Shown: in pieces, positions 21,973 to 32,121 of the stretch
Layout: every line of letters starts with the position of its first letter
Position numbering within the stretch: position 1 is the first letter of the stretch
NCBI GenBank assembly: GCA_030295235.1
Contig: AP026133.1
Coordinates: forward strand, 186,001 to 250,000
DNA length: 64,000 nucleotides
Direction of reading: 5' to 3'
Origin: Fistulifera solaris
Lineage: Eukaryota; Bacillariophyta; Bacillariophyceae; Naviculales; Stauroneidaceae
Program-made: the position numbers and the translations under genes
Notes under the pieces: generated by a model
Seen by the model: only the letters and a program-made list of their open reading frames with translations
The model's database searches: none
Told to the model about the DNA's origin: nothing

Positions 21973-23120
21973 ATGCCGGGGACTTGGCGCCTTTTCTTAG
22001 CTGGACTGTTATGCATAACGGTACCCATCTCGGAAGCTTACTTTTCGCGCTATCAGGATTCTTGCTGGATGAATGATGAACCCACTCGTTTGCAATTCAA
22101 TGAAACGTCCGGTGAATACTATGAAGCAAACAGTTCGTCCAATTTTCTGACGAGGCTGCCTGAAGCGACACTATCGATCGAAGCACGCAGCTGCACTTGC
22201 TTCAACCAAACCACTGCTTACTGTCCAGTGTTCTTAGAAACATGTGATAGCAAATCAGAGTCAGCGCACTGCCTCGGGGCGAGTCCCTACCGGAGCGGAT
22301 TGCGGCGGATTATGTTTGTTGGTCTTCTCTGGACTCTCGGTCTTATAGCTTTACTACTCTTTTCAAGTTATGGCATCGATATTTTGAACTTGCTTGTCAG
22401 CCTGATTATTCCAAAATACAACAACTTTTTGGCAGAGAGACGTCCTGACACATTCAGCAAGTGAGAGACAAATGGATAGGAGGCCACACGTTTCTTCGCA
22501 CTGACATACACGCTGATTACATCTTTGACGCCGAAGGTGATCAGCTTTGCCAAATTAGCTCTGAAACTTCCAGAAACCAGAAACATCCATTCATTGTCAA
22601 ATGGAGAAACTATGAATGCTGGAATCTGTAGGGCCAAAGCCGAATTTTGACAAGGAATCCTGAGAAGGCTGTGCTCTTAATGACAGAAAATATTCGGTTT
22701 CGCCATCACATGCGCCGACGGCAACCCGGTACCGATCCAGAGTGGCGGGACGATGCTTGTGCGGTTCGTCAGCTGCGCCTTTCCCGGCAATTACAGCAAC
22801 TACCCGTCACCAAAGAAACAGCAGCGCTGCGATTGAAAACTCGAATCTACAAGGACATGGCTGATAAGCGAGTGGAAGACACGAAAGCCCACAGCGATGA
22901 TGAGGTCGATGAATGCGCCATCTGTTACCAAGAGCTGCGTACCGGAGATCGTGTGGGAGATATACCGTGTGGGCATACATTTCATGCGGATTGTCTCAAA
23001 ACATGGTGTGTGCGCCGCAATGCGTGTCCGTTTTGTCAAAGAACCAACATTGCGAAGCCGATGCGGCGTATAACTCGTGTGCGGGAAGATAACATCGCTA
23101 CCGAAGGAACCTCATTGTGA
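21973..23120 (+). CDS. Membrane-anchored RING-H2 protein, copy 2
   Basis: Two exons, 21973-22460 and 22640-23120, with a 179-base intron (GTGAGA..AAAG). The splice gives 'DTFSNRILTRNPEKAVL', aligning with 'SNLLRQYPERALHM' of copy 1. Same plan: signal peptide ('LFLAGLLCITVPISEA'), cysteine-bearing luminal domain ('SCTCFNQTTAYCPVFLETC'), membrane span ('IMFVGLLWTLGLIALLLF'), cytosolic helices sharing 'A-V-R-Q-L' with copy 1, and the RING-H2 finger 'CAICYQELRTGDRV', 'CGHTFHADCLKTWC', 'NACPFC'. Length 322 residues. The RING and cytosolic parts are the best conserved and the luminal part has diverged, consistent with old tandem duplication and a changed luminal ligand. Confidence 0.87.
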
Positions 23121-23627
23121 ACAACTCGAATGCCTGGAACGCTTTTTCAGGGCCTAAGTGTATTTAAAAATGTTATTTTTTACACTTTTGCATTGCTTGG
23201 CTTTAGATATGAAGAGGCTTTTTTTGTGCTAGTTGCGGCAATGTGATCGAATGGTATCTTTGGTCTGTCGTATACACGTCGGTATTTTTATGGTTTTGAC
23301 ATTTTCGATCTCTTTTGAGCGCAAACGAAATAACCAAGGTCAGAATGTCTTTCATTCTCTCTTCTCCCAACTACTAAGGATGCAAAACGATGTTCTTGTG
23401 TTTTCATTTCAACGTCAAAGAAGTTGCGCTGGATCACGTGTCCCTCTAGCAACGACATGGTCCAAGTGATTGAAAAGCGAATCTGTGGAACAGACGTTGT
23501 TGCCGAAATCGGTGCGTAATTACGTTTAGTATCCCATGCTATAGTCAGTCAATCAGCTCGATCCGTTCACGTCGATGTAGCACGTTGCTTCCCGTCGAAT
23601 ACGGACGCTCCACACCGGACGAAAGCC
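23121..23627. other. Intergenic region
   Basis: About 500 bases with no supported gene, only scattered short open stretches and T-rich tracts. Confidence 0.45.
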
Positions 23628-24408
23628 ATGCGGCGACCCGGAGATGAAAAGCAATTTACCCAGAAGTTTTTTGAAATGGAGTCCTTGGATGACTGGTGTA
23701 GTCTTTTTCTAAGAGAGAAGCAGCAATATAAGGTTCTGGTGCTAGATGTAAATTCTATTGTGGGAAACAATCTACCTTGGACTTCGTTGCAACTCGTGCG
23801 ACAATTTGTGGCGCTCTATCCGTCGTGTACAACGGTCATTATCAAATCATTGACGCTTCATCAATGGGCGTCTCGGCTTGTTCATGCACGACGCTTTGTG
23901 CAAGAAGCCGGAAAATTCAGTACACTTTTGCTACCACAGATTGTAGCAGCGGTTGGTGTATCCTAATATCGCCAAACGATCGAGTTTGCGGTTCAGGTGG
24001 ATGACATGATCTTGGAATTAGGATGTCATTCGGGATTCACCACCCTCACTGTTAAAAGAGAAGGCTACCCAAACAATAGGTGTAGATGTTGGGTCCAAAA
24101 TCATCAAATCCGCCAAGAAGAAATACCCGTCTGTTCATTTTACTGTGGGTGATGCTTATCGCACCGCCGGTCTGCTACGAATACAGCAAGAGTATTACAA
24201 TCTAGTTCAAGATTCCCTGGCTCCTAAGAGATTCGGATTCGATGTTGTGTTTGTTGATGTTGGTGGCTTGTCGGGGAGTGATGGCATACTTGAAGCATTG
24301 AATTTAATTGATAGTCTACGATTTGCGCTGGAACCGCGATGTATCGTCATCAAGAGCTTATACGTCCAAAGATTGTCATCGACTCTTATTCCCTCGTGGA
24401 AATTGTGA
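23628..24408 (+). pseudogene. Broken SAM-dependent methyltransferase-like gene with internal repeat
   Basis: The class I methyltransferase nucleotide-binding motif is visible as 'FAVQVDDMILELGCHSGFTT' (24.0 kb), followed in a shifted frame by 'TIGVDVGSKIIKSAKKKYP' and 'TVGDAYRT', then 'DVVFVDVGGLSGSDG' and 'CIVIKSLYVQRLSS' (strands 4-5). An in-frame TAA at 23964-23966 separates the first 112 residues from the motif, and one frame change follows between about 24040 and 24090. The segment before the stop ('VLVLDVNSIVGNNLPW', 'TTVIIKSLTLHQWASRL') resembles the end of the domain, as if one domain's C-terminal half preceded a complete copy. A methyltransferase origin is likely. Substrate unknown. 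Confidence 0.6.
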
Positions 24409-24759
24409 AATCCATCACATTCCACATTCGTGAGTGAATAGGTCTGAGAAGATCGGGAGTCACGAGCATCCCCTTTTCCTTTGCGTCGCTGACCGTTAAC
24501 GCTATCAGTCGAAGTGTACCCATAAGTGAACCCTTTTCTTTTAATCGCGTCCGTTACTGGCTGAGCGTGGTTCCACTACACTTGAATACAAAGTATGTTG
24601 GGCTGTATACGCCTGATTGCACTCTTTATTGTCCGTTCATGTTCAACGCATAATCTCCGTATGATGGCTTTTCTGTCGAAACCTTTTCGTTCAAACGCAA
24701 CATTTTTCGTTCCGTCGAAGACAGATAGCCATGAGTTCAACTGATCGACAAATGATACC
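24409..24759. other. Intergenic region
   Basis: About 350 bases upstream of the ankyrin gene. No gene or clear motif seen. Confidence 0.4.
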
Positions 24760-25649
24760 ATGACAAAACCAAAGCATCCAACGTCCATTGATAATGCTCA
24801 CAGAGTTACGACCACCGGCGATTCATCATCAGACGAACGCTTTGGCTCGATGTTTGACACGCCAATTTACAGGGCAGCTGTATCTGGAGATTGCAACTTG
24901 GTAAAGACTCTTATCGAGGCAGGTCACGATGTAAATCGTAGAATCCGCGGTCATACTGCTATAGAATTGGTTATCAATAACGAGCTACGATACGGAACCC
25001 GACCGCTGCAAATTCTCCTCAGCGCCGGAGCTAATCCAAATCTATGGGTTCGCTGGAAGGATTATTTTGGAAAGCTACATCAAGGCCCTTGCCTTCACCT
25101 AGCTCTTGCAACAGGGAGAATCGCGTCCGCCAAGATTCTTTTGACTTCGGCGTCGACAAATGTACATGCATGTGACTCTGCAGGTCGAACCGCACTCTGC
25201 ATTTCACTAGGAAACGAAGAAACTCACGGAACGCTTGACGCCATGATCCGAGAAATGTCAATTTTGAAGTTTATTGCGTCTAGCCGAGGACTACCAGCCC
25301 CAGCTGCCGCATGGAACCAGATGCCGACTATGTTTTATACACTTTTAAGCAAGGGCATTTGTCCGTTTCACAAAGAGGCGCATGAAGAAAGTGTCTTTGA
25401 GAAAGCCTGCCAGGCCGGTCAGGTTTCTTACGTGTTTGAGATAATACGCAACTATCCTCAACTTTGTATCCGGAATCATTTTGCGAATCCGTACATGGCG
25501 GGCTGATCTTAGCCGCTGCAGCTTCTGCTGCGCTTGTTGACTCGCAGTCTTCGTTAATGGCGGCTATGGTAAAAGTCACGTATAAGTCTCTGCGCGGTGG
25601 TCGCTGTCAGCAGACGCAAACTAGCATAAGCAGAACACTCCTTAAGTGA
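24760..25649 (+). CDS. Ankyrin-repeat protein (paralogue of the one at 29.4 kb)
   Basis: Ankyrin units are visible: 'TPIYRAAVSGDCNLVKTLIE' / 'AGHDVNRRIRGHTAIELVI', 'PLQILLSAGANPNL', 'CLHLALATGRIASAKILL'. It shares order and phrases with the protein at 29389 ('YG..PL..L.GA.PN', 'LALA.G.*.SAK.LL'), so the two are dispersed paralogues. The first frame closes at 25506. The adjoining frame continues sensibly ('VHGGLILAAAASAALVDSQ') to 25649, implying a one-base frame change at the TTTT run near 25480. In that second frame the stop at 25647-25649 is directly followed by an ATG frame to 26027 of unclear meaning. No signal peptide. Probably a cytosolic or nuclear scaffold, partner unknown. Confidence 0.7.
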
Positions 25650-26027
25650 ATGCTACGGAAAATGGGCGACACACAAGAAAGTTCAGAAAGCCAAAGTCAA
25701 CAGATCTATGAGATGACGCTGACACAATGGTTAACCATGCTCACTAATAAACTGTTGAAAATTGAAGATTATAATAAATTTAAACCGAAACAAAACGACT
25801 TGGGTGGCGTCAGGCCAAAGTCTGGAAGGAGGTCAACTCATGCTGCTCTAGCCGGAACGGCTTTGATAACAAGGTATCTTCCGTGTTGGACTGGTTCTGG
25901 TGCAGCTGTCTGTTGTCGGGAAGATTGCAAAGATGGCGACTTGTTTTTGTTTACTTTCATTAAGCGGCGACTGCGCTCGTGTTCTTCCAGTGACACGATC
26001 GGTAGTCTGACTCGTAAAGACGTATAG

Positions 26028-27475
26028 GACAATTTTTCATTGTAATTAGGCGTTTCGTACATGGCAACATGTCCGAATCGAACACTCTTTGTGGTGTGAT
26101 GGAGGAATGATGAAGCGTGGACGGCATGGAGGTGAGTGGTGAACCGTCGTAGTATGCAATCGTCTGTTTCTTGTGGTTTGGATTGTGATTGTGGTCGCTT
26201 GACTTCTGCCGCATGGGCAAGTGATAAAGCCCGAATCTCCACTGACTTGTGGGTGCATCTATTTTAAACTTGTTGCTCTAACTGGCTCAAGCTGGTAACA
26301 ATAAAAAACGAATGAATGACCTCCGACTCGACCATTTGCTTGTTTCTCTCCGGCTATTGTACTTTAGGGGGGAAATTGTAGTGACTTTTCTTTTTGAAAC
26401 GTGTCCTTTAGTGTTATTTTCTCTATTTGTTAGTGACGGAGGAACGGCTCTAAGTCTTTTCTCAGGTTGTGTATGTGGTACCAGGTAAGCTCCGACGAAG
26501 ACGGATTTTCGCGAAGGAATGAATGGCACTAAAATTAACCAAGCTACCCTATCGTTATCTCCGTGGTCATTTTAAAACTTGTACTCCGTCACTCACAACT
26601 TACAGTCATAAATAGGCCAGTCACCAGTCACACATGACGTATCATTTTTCATACAATGCTGAGTGAATTGGAATTTATCACCTTAGGCCATAGACTCTAG
26701 CCTCTAGCTAGGACTGTGGAGTGAGGAGCAAGGCGAGCACGTGTTCACAATAGAACATTTTATGAATACTCCGTACCTGGTACCTGGTAGTAGGCAGTAG
26801 GCAGTAGGCAAGGCAAGTTCCCACGTTTGGTTTATTGTTTCTTAACTTGGTACTTGATACTTTATAATAAGTAGGAAGCATGAAGAATTCCTCCAGACTT
26901 AGAGAGGGTTAACATAGTCTATACTTATACTTACTGGCAGCTGGCTTTGCCTTGCTGTGAATACCTTTAAAGACTCTCGAAAGCCTGGGAACGGCGTTAA
27001 ATTCTGCCTCGTCGTAGACGCTACGTAGAATCTTGTACAGGGAGGCAGAATTTTAACGTCCTTCCCTAGAGAGTCCTTGGTCGCCGTACCTGGTAGTGTC
27101 GAGCGAACTTCGCACTTTGTTTCCCCTTCTCGTATGAGAGAATCCCCTTTATGACGGCCACACTGTTTCACTCTGGCTCATTACCTTTTCATCCAGAACA
27201 GAATGCATAGTCGTAGTCCAAGGGCGTAGTCACTGACATGCAAAAAGTTTTGATGATTTTGTTTGCCAACGGGTCTCTAGAGAGTGCAGATTGCTTAGAT
27301 TTAAAACGAGTTAGATGTCAGGAACTAACGTGGTCGACATATCTTCGCGAGAATAGCAAACCTGCGCTGCACACCTTCCTGTTTTGTAACAGCCGAGCGT
27401 GGACCATTTTTAAGACGGAATGTGATACAGCAAAATGAAAGCTTTCGCCTTTGATGAGTTTATTCATGATATAAA
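26028..27475. other. Long intergenic region
   Basis: About 1.4 kb. It holds 'ggtacc' palindromes (26477-26482, 26779-26784), a 'gtaggcagtaggcagtaggcaagg' triplicated word near 26790-26810, and an imperfect foldback at 26969-27078. Small open frames on both strands (26899-27171 minus, 27238-27438 plus) lack support. Confidence 0.5.
26969..27078. repeat. Imperfect inverted repeat (foldback)
   Basis: The left arm (about 26969-27010, containing 'ggcgttaaattctgcctc') is the near-reverse complement of the right arm (about 27042-27078, containing 'gaggcagaattttaacgtcc'). The loop is about 31 bases. Both arms carry the outer word 'actctc/gagagt'. It could be a foldback mobile element remnant or a structured RNA region. 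Confidence 0.7.
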
Positions 27476-28905
27476 TCATCGCTCGGTTTGCTTTGCTTTC
27501 TCCAAGGCCTCTTGTAGCTGCGTGGGTCCATCAATGCGTTGCAGCGAAACCGGACCGGTATAGCAGAACGTACCGGGTGTTGTAGTCAATTTTTCAATGA
27601 TGCGTTGTCGAGCTACAGGATCCGCGTAACGTTGCTCGGGCAAAGAGACCGTTCCTGGATCGGGGTACTCCAAACAGTCCATGGCGAATTCCGCACACGA
27701 TTGTGCGACACATTGTCGAAACGAATCGTGCGCTTGTACGATTGAAATACCGGATTGATCGTCGAGCGTTGCATCAATTCTCATTGCGTGCGTTTCGCCA
27801 TTCGCGAAAGGGTCTTTCCATTTTAGCCAAGCATCAGTAGCACTCACCAACGGCTGTGAAAAATCTGCCAAGAAGTGCGAAAATCGTTCTTTTCTCCACC
27901 AAGCTCGTGGTATAAGTTGGACAAGAACTCCCAGCATGGTGTTCCAGACATCGGGTGCTGTACCCATGGCAGCAGACGAATCAATACGACGCCATCGAAA
28001 CGAATCTGTCGCATCCTTCAAAATGGTCGGAACGGTTGCTGCCTCCGGAAAGGGCCAAGCAAACACTTGTTTCGTACCCACCCGCTCTCGCACTCGGTCA
28101 TTGGCTTTCTGCAAATGCTCTGGAACCTGTGGCAAAAAGAAATCAACCTTTCCCAACAAACGTCCCGACAATTCCATGAAAAACGCAAAACACCACCATC
28201 ATATTGCGTCATGGGATCGCCAAAACCCACATTAGTAATAAAAAGATTCACGGGTCCACTACCACCCAACCCGGCGGTAAAATACTGAAATCGCAACGAT
28301 TGAATGGTGCGTTGCGGATCCAGTTGCGCCACCGCTTCAACGCCTAACACGTTGGACATGCCCGGAAACGCCCCTGCGGCCACCAAGGCCGTCGTATTTC
28401 CGCCCTTTCGTAGCAAGGCTTGTTCCAAGTAGGGCAAAGGATCCGCAACATCCACATACACACGACAGCCTGTCAATGGCAAAGGAGTCCGATGCGCGTA
28501 CGGTCCGGCTGTATGAATCACGCAATCGACCGAAAATAGCTCTAACATTCGTTGCAGTTCCTGCGCTTTCCAAATATCGACCACGGCATGAAATTCTATC
28601 TGCGCGTGAGGATGTTGTGCTTTCAGATCCAACAACACGCATTGTCCTGTGGCGGCATTCCGACCGACCAAATGAAGAATGGATTGGGGTTGCCTGATTA
28701 ACAAATGATGGGCCACCGCCGTCCCAATGTGTCCCGTTCCTCCCAATAACAAATACGTATACGCAGGTTCGATACTCGTGGCGACAGCATCAAGTTGCTT
28801 TGCCTGTGATCGTGCATTGAAAGACTTTTCGGTAGGAAAAGCCTCAGCAGAATAGTGGGTCAAGAAGAATGAACAGAGTAATGCCGAAAGCGATCGACGG
28901 CACAT
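27476..28905 (-). CDS. Plastid-targeted saccharopine dehydrogenase-like oxidoreductase (one frame break)
   Basis: Starts with a signal peptide followed by 'SAEAFPTEK', a textbook diatom plastid motif with Phe at +1. The NAD(P)-binding Rossmann fold follows at once: 'YLLLGGTGHIGTAVAHHLL' and 'LVGRNAATGQ', then 'VIHTAGPYAHRT', 'YVDVADPLPYLE' and 'ALVAAGAFPGMSNVLG', the pattern of the saccharopine dehydrogenase NADP-binding domain family. The frame changes at the A-run 28179-28183. With one base added the reading continues 'GVLRFFMELSGRLLGK'. Total about 476 residues. Plastid relatives of this family are mostly uncharacterised, so true lysine-pathway activity is not implied. It is divergent from the ankyrin gene at 29389. 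Confidence 0.85.
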
Positions 28906-29388
28906 AATTCTGTTACGCGAATGATTCTTCTTGTAAGCAACTGTAATTCTGATTGATTCAGCAAATAGAAGAGAGGCTATATTATCCAGATGATCATTCG
29001 ATGATGATATACAATCAGTTTCAATTGGTCTCTCGCTTGCGTCGCGCTCAGATTCAGCCCTTCCGTTCTTATTCCTAAGAGATGAGTGAGGTCATTCGTG
29101 ACTCAAATCCTGGAGTTCATGCATTCATGCTAATAATTTCGCAATAGTAGGCCACGCACGCCATCCTCCTACCGTGCACCTTCAACAAGAGACCTACTTT
29201 AATGCAGATACTTTTTATTCATTGGCAGTTTGTGTTGGAATTTCGTTGCAGCTCCATTTGTTCCTCTTTTCGATCTCTTTTTTTGTCGTCGTTGCAATTC
29301 GTATTCTTCTACTTTTGCTTTCTCTTTGTTAAAAACAATCTCCTCCTCCTCCTTCGCAAAAGAACCAAGACCCTGGAAACTGTTTCAA
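28906..29388. other. Divergent promoter region
   Basis: About 480 bases between divergent starts, T-rich and C/T-rich near 29260-29350 just before the ankyrin ATG, as in many diatom leaders. No gene supported. Confidence 0.45.
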
Positions 29389-30552
29389 ATGCCGCGACCA
29401 CGTTTAACATTAGAAGAATGGGACTGCGCTCAGCGCGTTTTTCAACGTCAACGAGTCGACGAAATTCGTTCCTTTCTCCACAATCATCCCAAATGCGTCC
29501 ACCACACCAACCATCTCACCCAAAAGTCCGCTGGTGTATGCCATCTTCACGCAAAAACACGATTTTGGCCGAAATATTGATCGAAATGGGAGCCGATATT
29601 CACAATGGATGTCACTGGCAGAACATTCCGCATTCGCCCCTCTTTGTCGCACTTGTCACACACAATTTCCGTATGGTCGACCGTTTGGTGCAACACGGAG
29701 CCAACATGAACCGTGATATTAACGGTATGACCATTCTACGACGATTGATATTGAACGAAGAGGAGTATGGACTCGAACCGTTGCTGTATGCGCTCCAAAA
29801 AGGGGCCGATCCCAATTGTATGACGACATGGATCAATCGTAATGACAAACACCGAAAAACCGGATCACTTCTGCTCATGGCGTTGGCTTTGGGTCAATTG
29901 TCATCGGCGAAAGTGTTGTTGGATCATCCAAGCACGGATATAACGAAATCAGAAGGTGCATTGGCCGTGGCCATTGAACACAATTTACCAATGGAATGGA
30001 TCCATGCCCTATTTTCCAAGCGAAAGTGTCATTCGGGTGACGTACCTTTAGAGACGGCGGTACGATGTGGAAACACGGACGCCGTTCGTCTTTTTTTTGC
30101 AAAACGGGGCCAATCCGTTGCAACGAAGCTCCTCCGGTATTACTGTCTGGGAACTGGCCTGTTCGGAAGCCAGTATCTCCATCATCTTTGAATTTTTACA
30201 GGCTCATCCGACTCTTTGTTGTTGCAATCGAATGACAAAAGAAGAACAAAATGTGATCACTTTGCAGGATGCAACCAATTCACAAAAAGGGTTATCATTC
30301 CGAAACGACGATGCGCTACATCATTGCGACATGGATTGTTCCATTATGGAGAGCCGCGACGACACCGGAAGTTTCACTCGCTATTCGAGTTGTCATTCTC
30401 ACTTCAGCTCGGACGAATCAAGTCGGGGTAGCTATTCCTTTAAATGGGAAACGCTGGACATGCAGCAGATCAATGATGATGACGACGACGACGACGATCA
30501 TGTCTTGTTCTATAGCTGTTTCGAAGGGTTAAAAGTAGAAGCGATTTGCTAA
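29389..30552 (+). CDS. Ankyrin-repeat protein with acidic tail (two frame breaks)
   Basis: The start at 29389 gives 'MPRPRLTLEEWDCAQRVFQR'. Ankyrin units follow: 'ILAEILIEMGADIHNG', 'PLFVALVTHNFRMVDRLVQHGANMN', 'PLLYALQKGADPN', 'MALALGQLSSAKVLLDHPSTD', 'NGANPLQRSSSGITVWELA'. The frame changes at the AAAAA run 29553-29557 and at the T8 run 30091-30098. Correcting one base at each gives one protein of about 387 residues. The C-terminus holds an eight-Asp run ('INDDDDDDDDHVLF'). Paralogue of 24760-25649. A cytosolic or nuclear scaffold is inferred. Confidence 0.75.
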
Positions 30553-30659
30553 CAAAGTGTAAAAGAAATGCAACGTCAAGTTTTTTCTGTAACTTGCAAT
30601 AAATAATAAGTGTGTAAAAGGTGTACATCGTACCGGTACCGGTTGGACATCGGTCTATG

Positions 30660-30667
30660 TGACGTCA
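30660..30667. promoter_or_regulatory. CRE-like palindrome TGACGTCA upstream of FMT
   Basis: Exact 8-bp bZIP/CRE palindrome about 240 bases upstream of the FMT start. In Phaeodactylum, TGACGT-type elements mediate CO2/cAMP control of carbonic anhydrase. Function here is inferred. Confidence 0.3.
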
Positions 30668-30905
30668 TCGGCATGAAATAATGCAGAGATGGAAAAATAC
30701 CAGGTACCGGCGTAATGAAAAACGCTCACCCGACGCAATACCCTTTTCATTCTCATATTCATTTTGAAATCCCCTTTTCCCTTTCTTCTTGAATGGCCTA
30801 CAAGCTTTTAGCAAGGTGCAGCGCGTATCCAGCCACTGAAAGAAAAGTAACGCCGGCTTTCATTCTTAAAAACAATTATCAGCAAACTGCAATTCATTCC
30901 AATTC

Positions 30906-32039
30906 ATGTTCACTCCGTTTTCCCTACTCATGTCCGTTCTCCTCGTCCGCTCGATCGGGGCGTGGCAATCTCCAACAGTTTCTCGACTACATTATCGTCA
31001 TTCGTTGGTGTACCTGTATTCTACCAAACGAATTGTGTATTTGGGTACACCTGAAGTAGCCGCAACTACACTTTCGACGTTGCATGACGCTTCCCAAGAC
31101 AATGATTGGGAAATTGTCAGTGTCGTGACCCAGCCACCGACACGACGACGTCGGAAAGGTGACAAATTGGAAGCCAGCCCGGTCGGAAAGACTGCTGAAT
31201 CCCTCGGAATTCCGGTGTTGACTCCGCAAAAAGCAAACGATGCCCAATTTTTAGATGCCCTGCAACAATTACAACCCGATTTGTGTATTACGGCCGCGTA
31301 CGGACAATACTTGCCCAAACGATTCTTGGCAACACCGTCGGCTGGAACGGTCAATATTCATCCGAGTTTGTTACCGAAATGGCGTGGAGCAAGTCCGGTG
31401 CAACGATCGTTGCAAGCGGGGGACAATCCGGTCGGAGTGACGGTGCTCTATACGGTCTCGAAAATGGACGCGGGGCCCATCATTTCGCAAATTTCCGTAC
31501 CGGTGGAAGATTCTGAAACATCGGTCACGGTACTACCGAAATTATTTGAAATTGGTACGAACGAATTGATTCGAGTCTTACCCGACATTTTGTCGGGCCA
31601 AATCACACCCCAAACGGCGACACCCCAAGACGACGCGAAAGCTACGGCGGCCCATTTGATAACTACCGCGGAAAGTGCACTCAAAGTATGGAATCAAACC
31701 GCACGCGAATGTCACAATCAAAATCGTGGATTTGCCATGTGGCCCCAAACATATTTGTGGATTCAACCGGGGGATCGAGAACCGATCAAAATCAAAGTGT
31801 TGGAGACGCGGGTACCGGATATGGATCCCATTGAACCCGTAACAAATGTGGTGACCGTCGGTCCCACCAAACAGGATGGATTGTATGTCACATGCTTTGA
31901 TGGTTCCGTCTTGGAGCTTCTCAAAGTCCAACCAGCGACCAAGAAAGCGTTTGCGGCTCGCGATTTGCAGAATGGTTATCCCGGAGAGACGTTACGGTGG
32001 ATTCGGCAGATAGAAGAGGATGGGGAATCATCTAGCTAG
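30906..32039 (+). CDS. fmt: Methionyl-tRNA formyltransferase, plastid-targeted
   Basis: 377 residues, one exon. It transfers a formyl group from 10-formyl-tetrahydrofolate to Met-tRNA for organellar translation initiation. Visible signatures: 'IVYLGTPEVAATTL' at the start of the fold, 'TAAYGQYLPKRFL', and the catalytic loop 'NIHPSLLPKWRGASPVQRS', followed by 'DAGPIISQ' and a C-terminal tRNA-binding domain ending 'PATKKAFAARDLQNGYPGE'. The N-terminus is a signal peptide ending 'SIGA' with Trp at +1 ('WQSPTV'), an accepted diatom plastid motif. Converges with the gene at 32122, with only about 80 bases between stops. Confidence 0.93.
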   Translation: MFTPFSLLMSVLLVRSIGAWQSPTVSRLHYRHSLVYLYSTKRIVYLGTPEVAATTLSTLHDASQDNDWEIVSVVTQPPTRRRRKGDKLEASPVGKTAESLGIPVLTPQKANDAQFLDALQQLQPDLCITAAYGQYLPKRFLATPSAGTVNIHPSLLPKWRGASPVQRSLQAGDNPVGVTVLYTVSKMDAGPIISQISVPVEDSETSVTVLPKLFEIGTNELIRVLPDILSGQITPQTATPQDDAKATAAHLITTAESALKVWNQTARECHNQNRGFAMWPQTYLWIQPGDREPIKIKVLETRVPDMDPIEPVTNVVTVGPTKQDGLYVTCFDGSVLELLKVQPATKKAFAARDLQNGYPGETLRWIRQIEEDGESSS

Positions 32040-32121
32040 TTGGAACAAGCATGTATAGCAAATGGCTATCAATTCATGAATAACAATACAATTACATCAT
32101 TACACTAGCAACACAGCGAGA

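Noticed and set aside
27238-27438. Small forward frame as a gene
   Set aside because: 66 residues, no motif, no upstream signal. Chance length in an AT-rich region.
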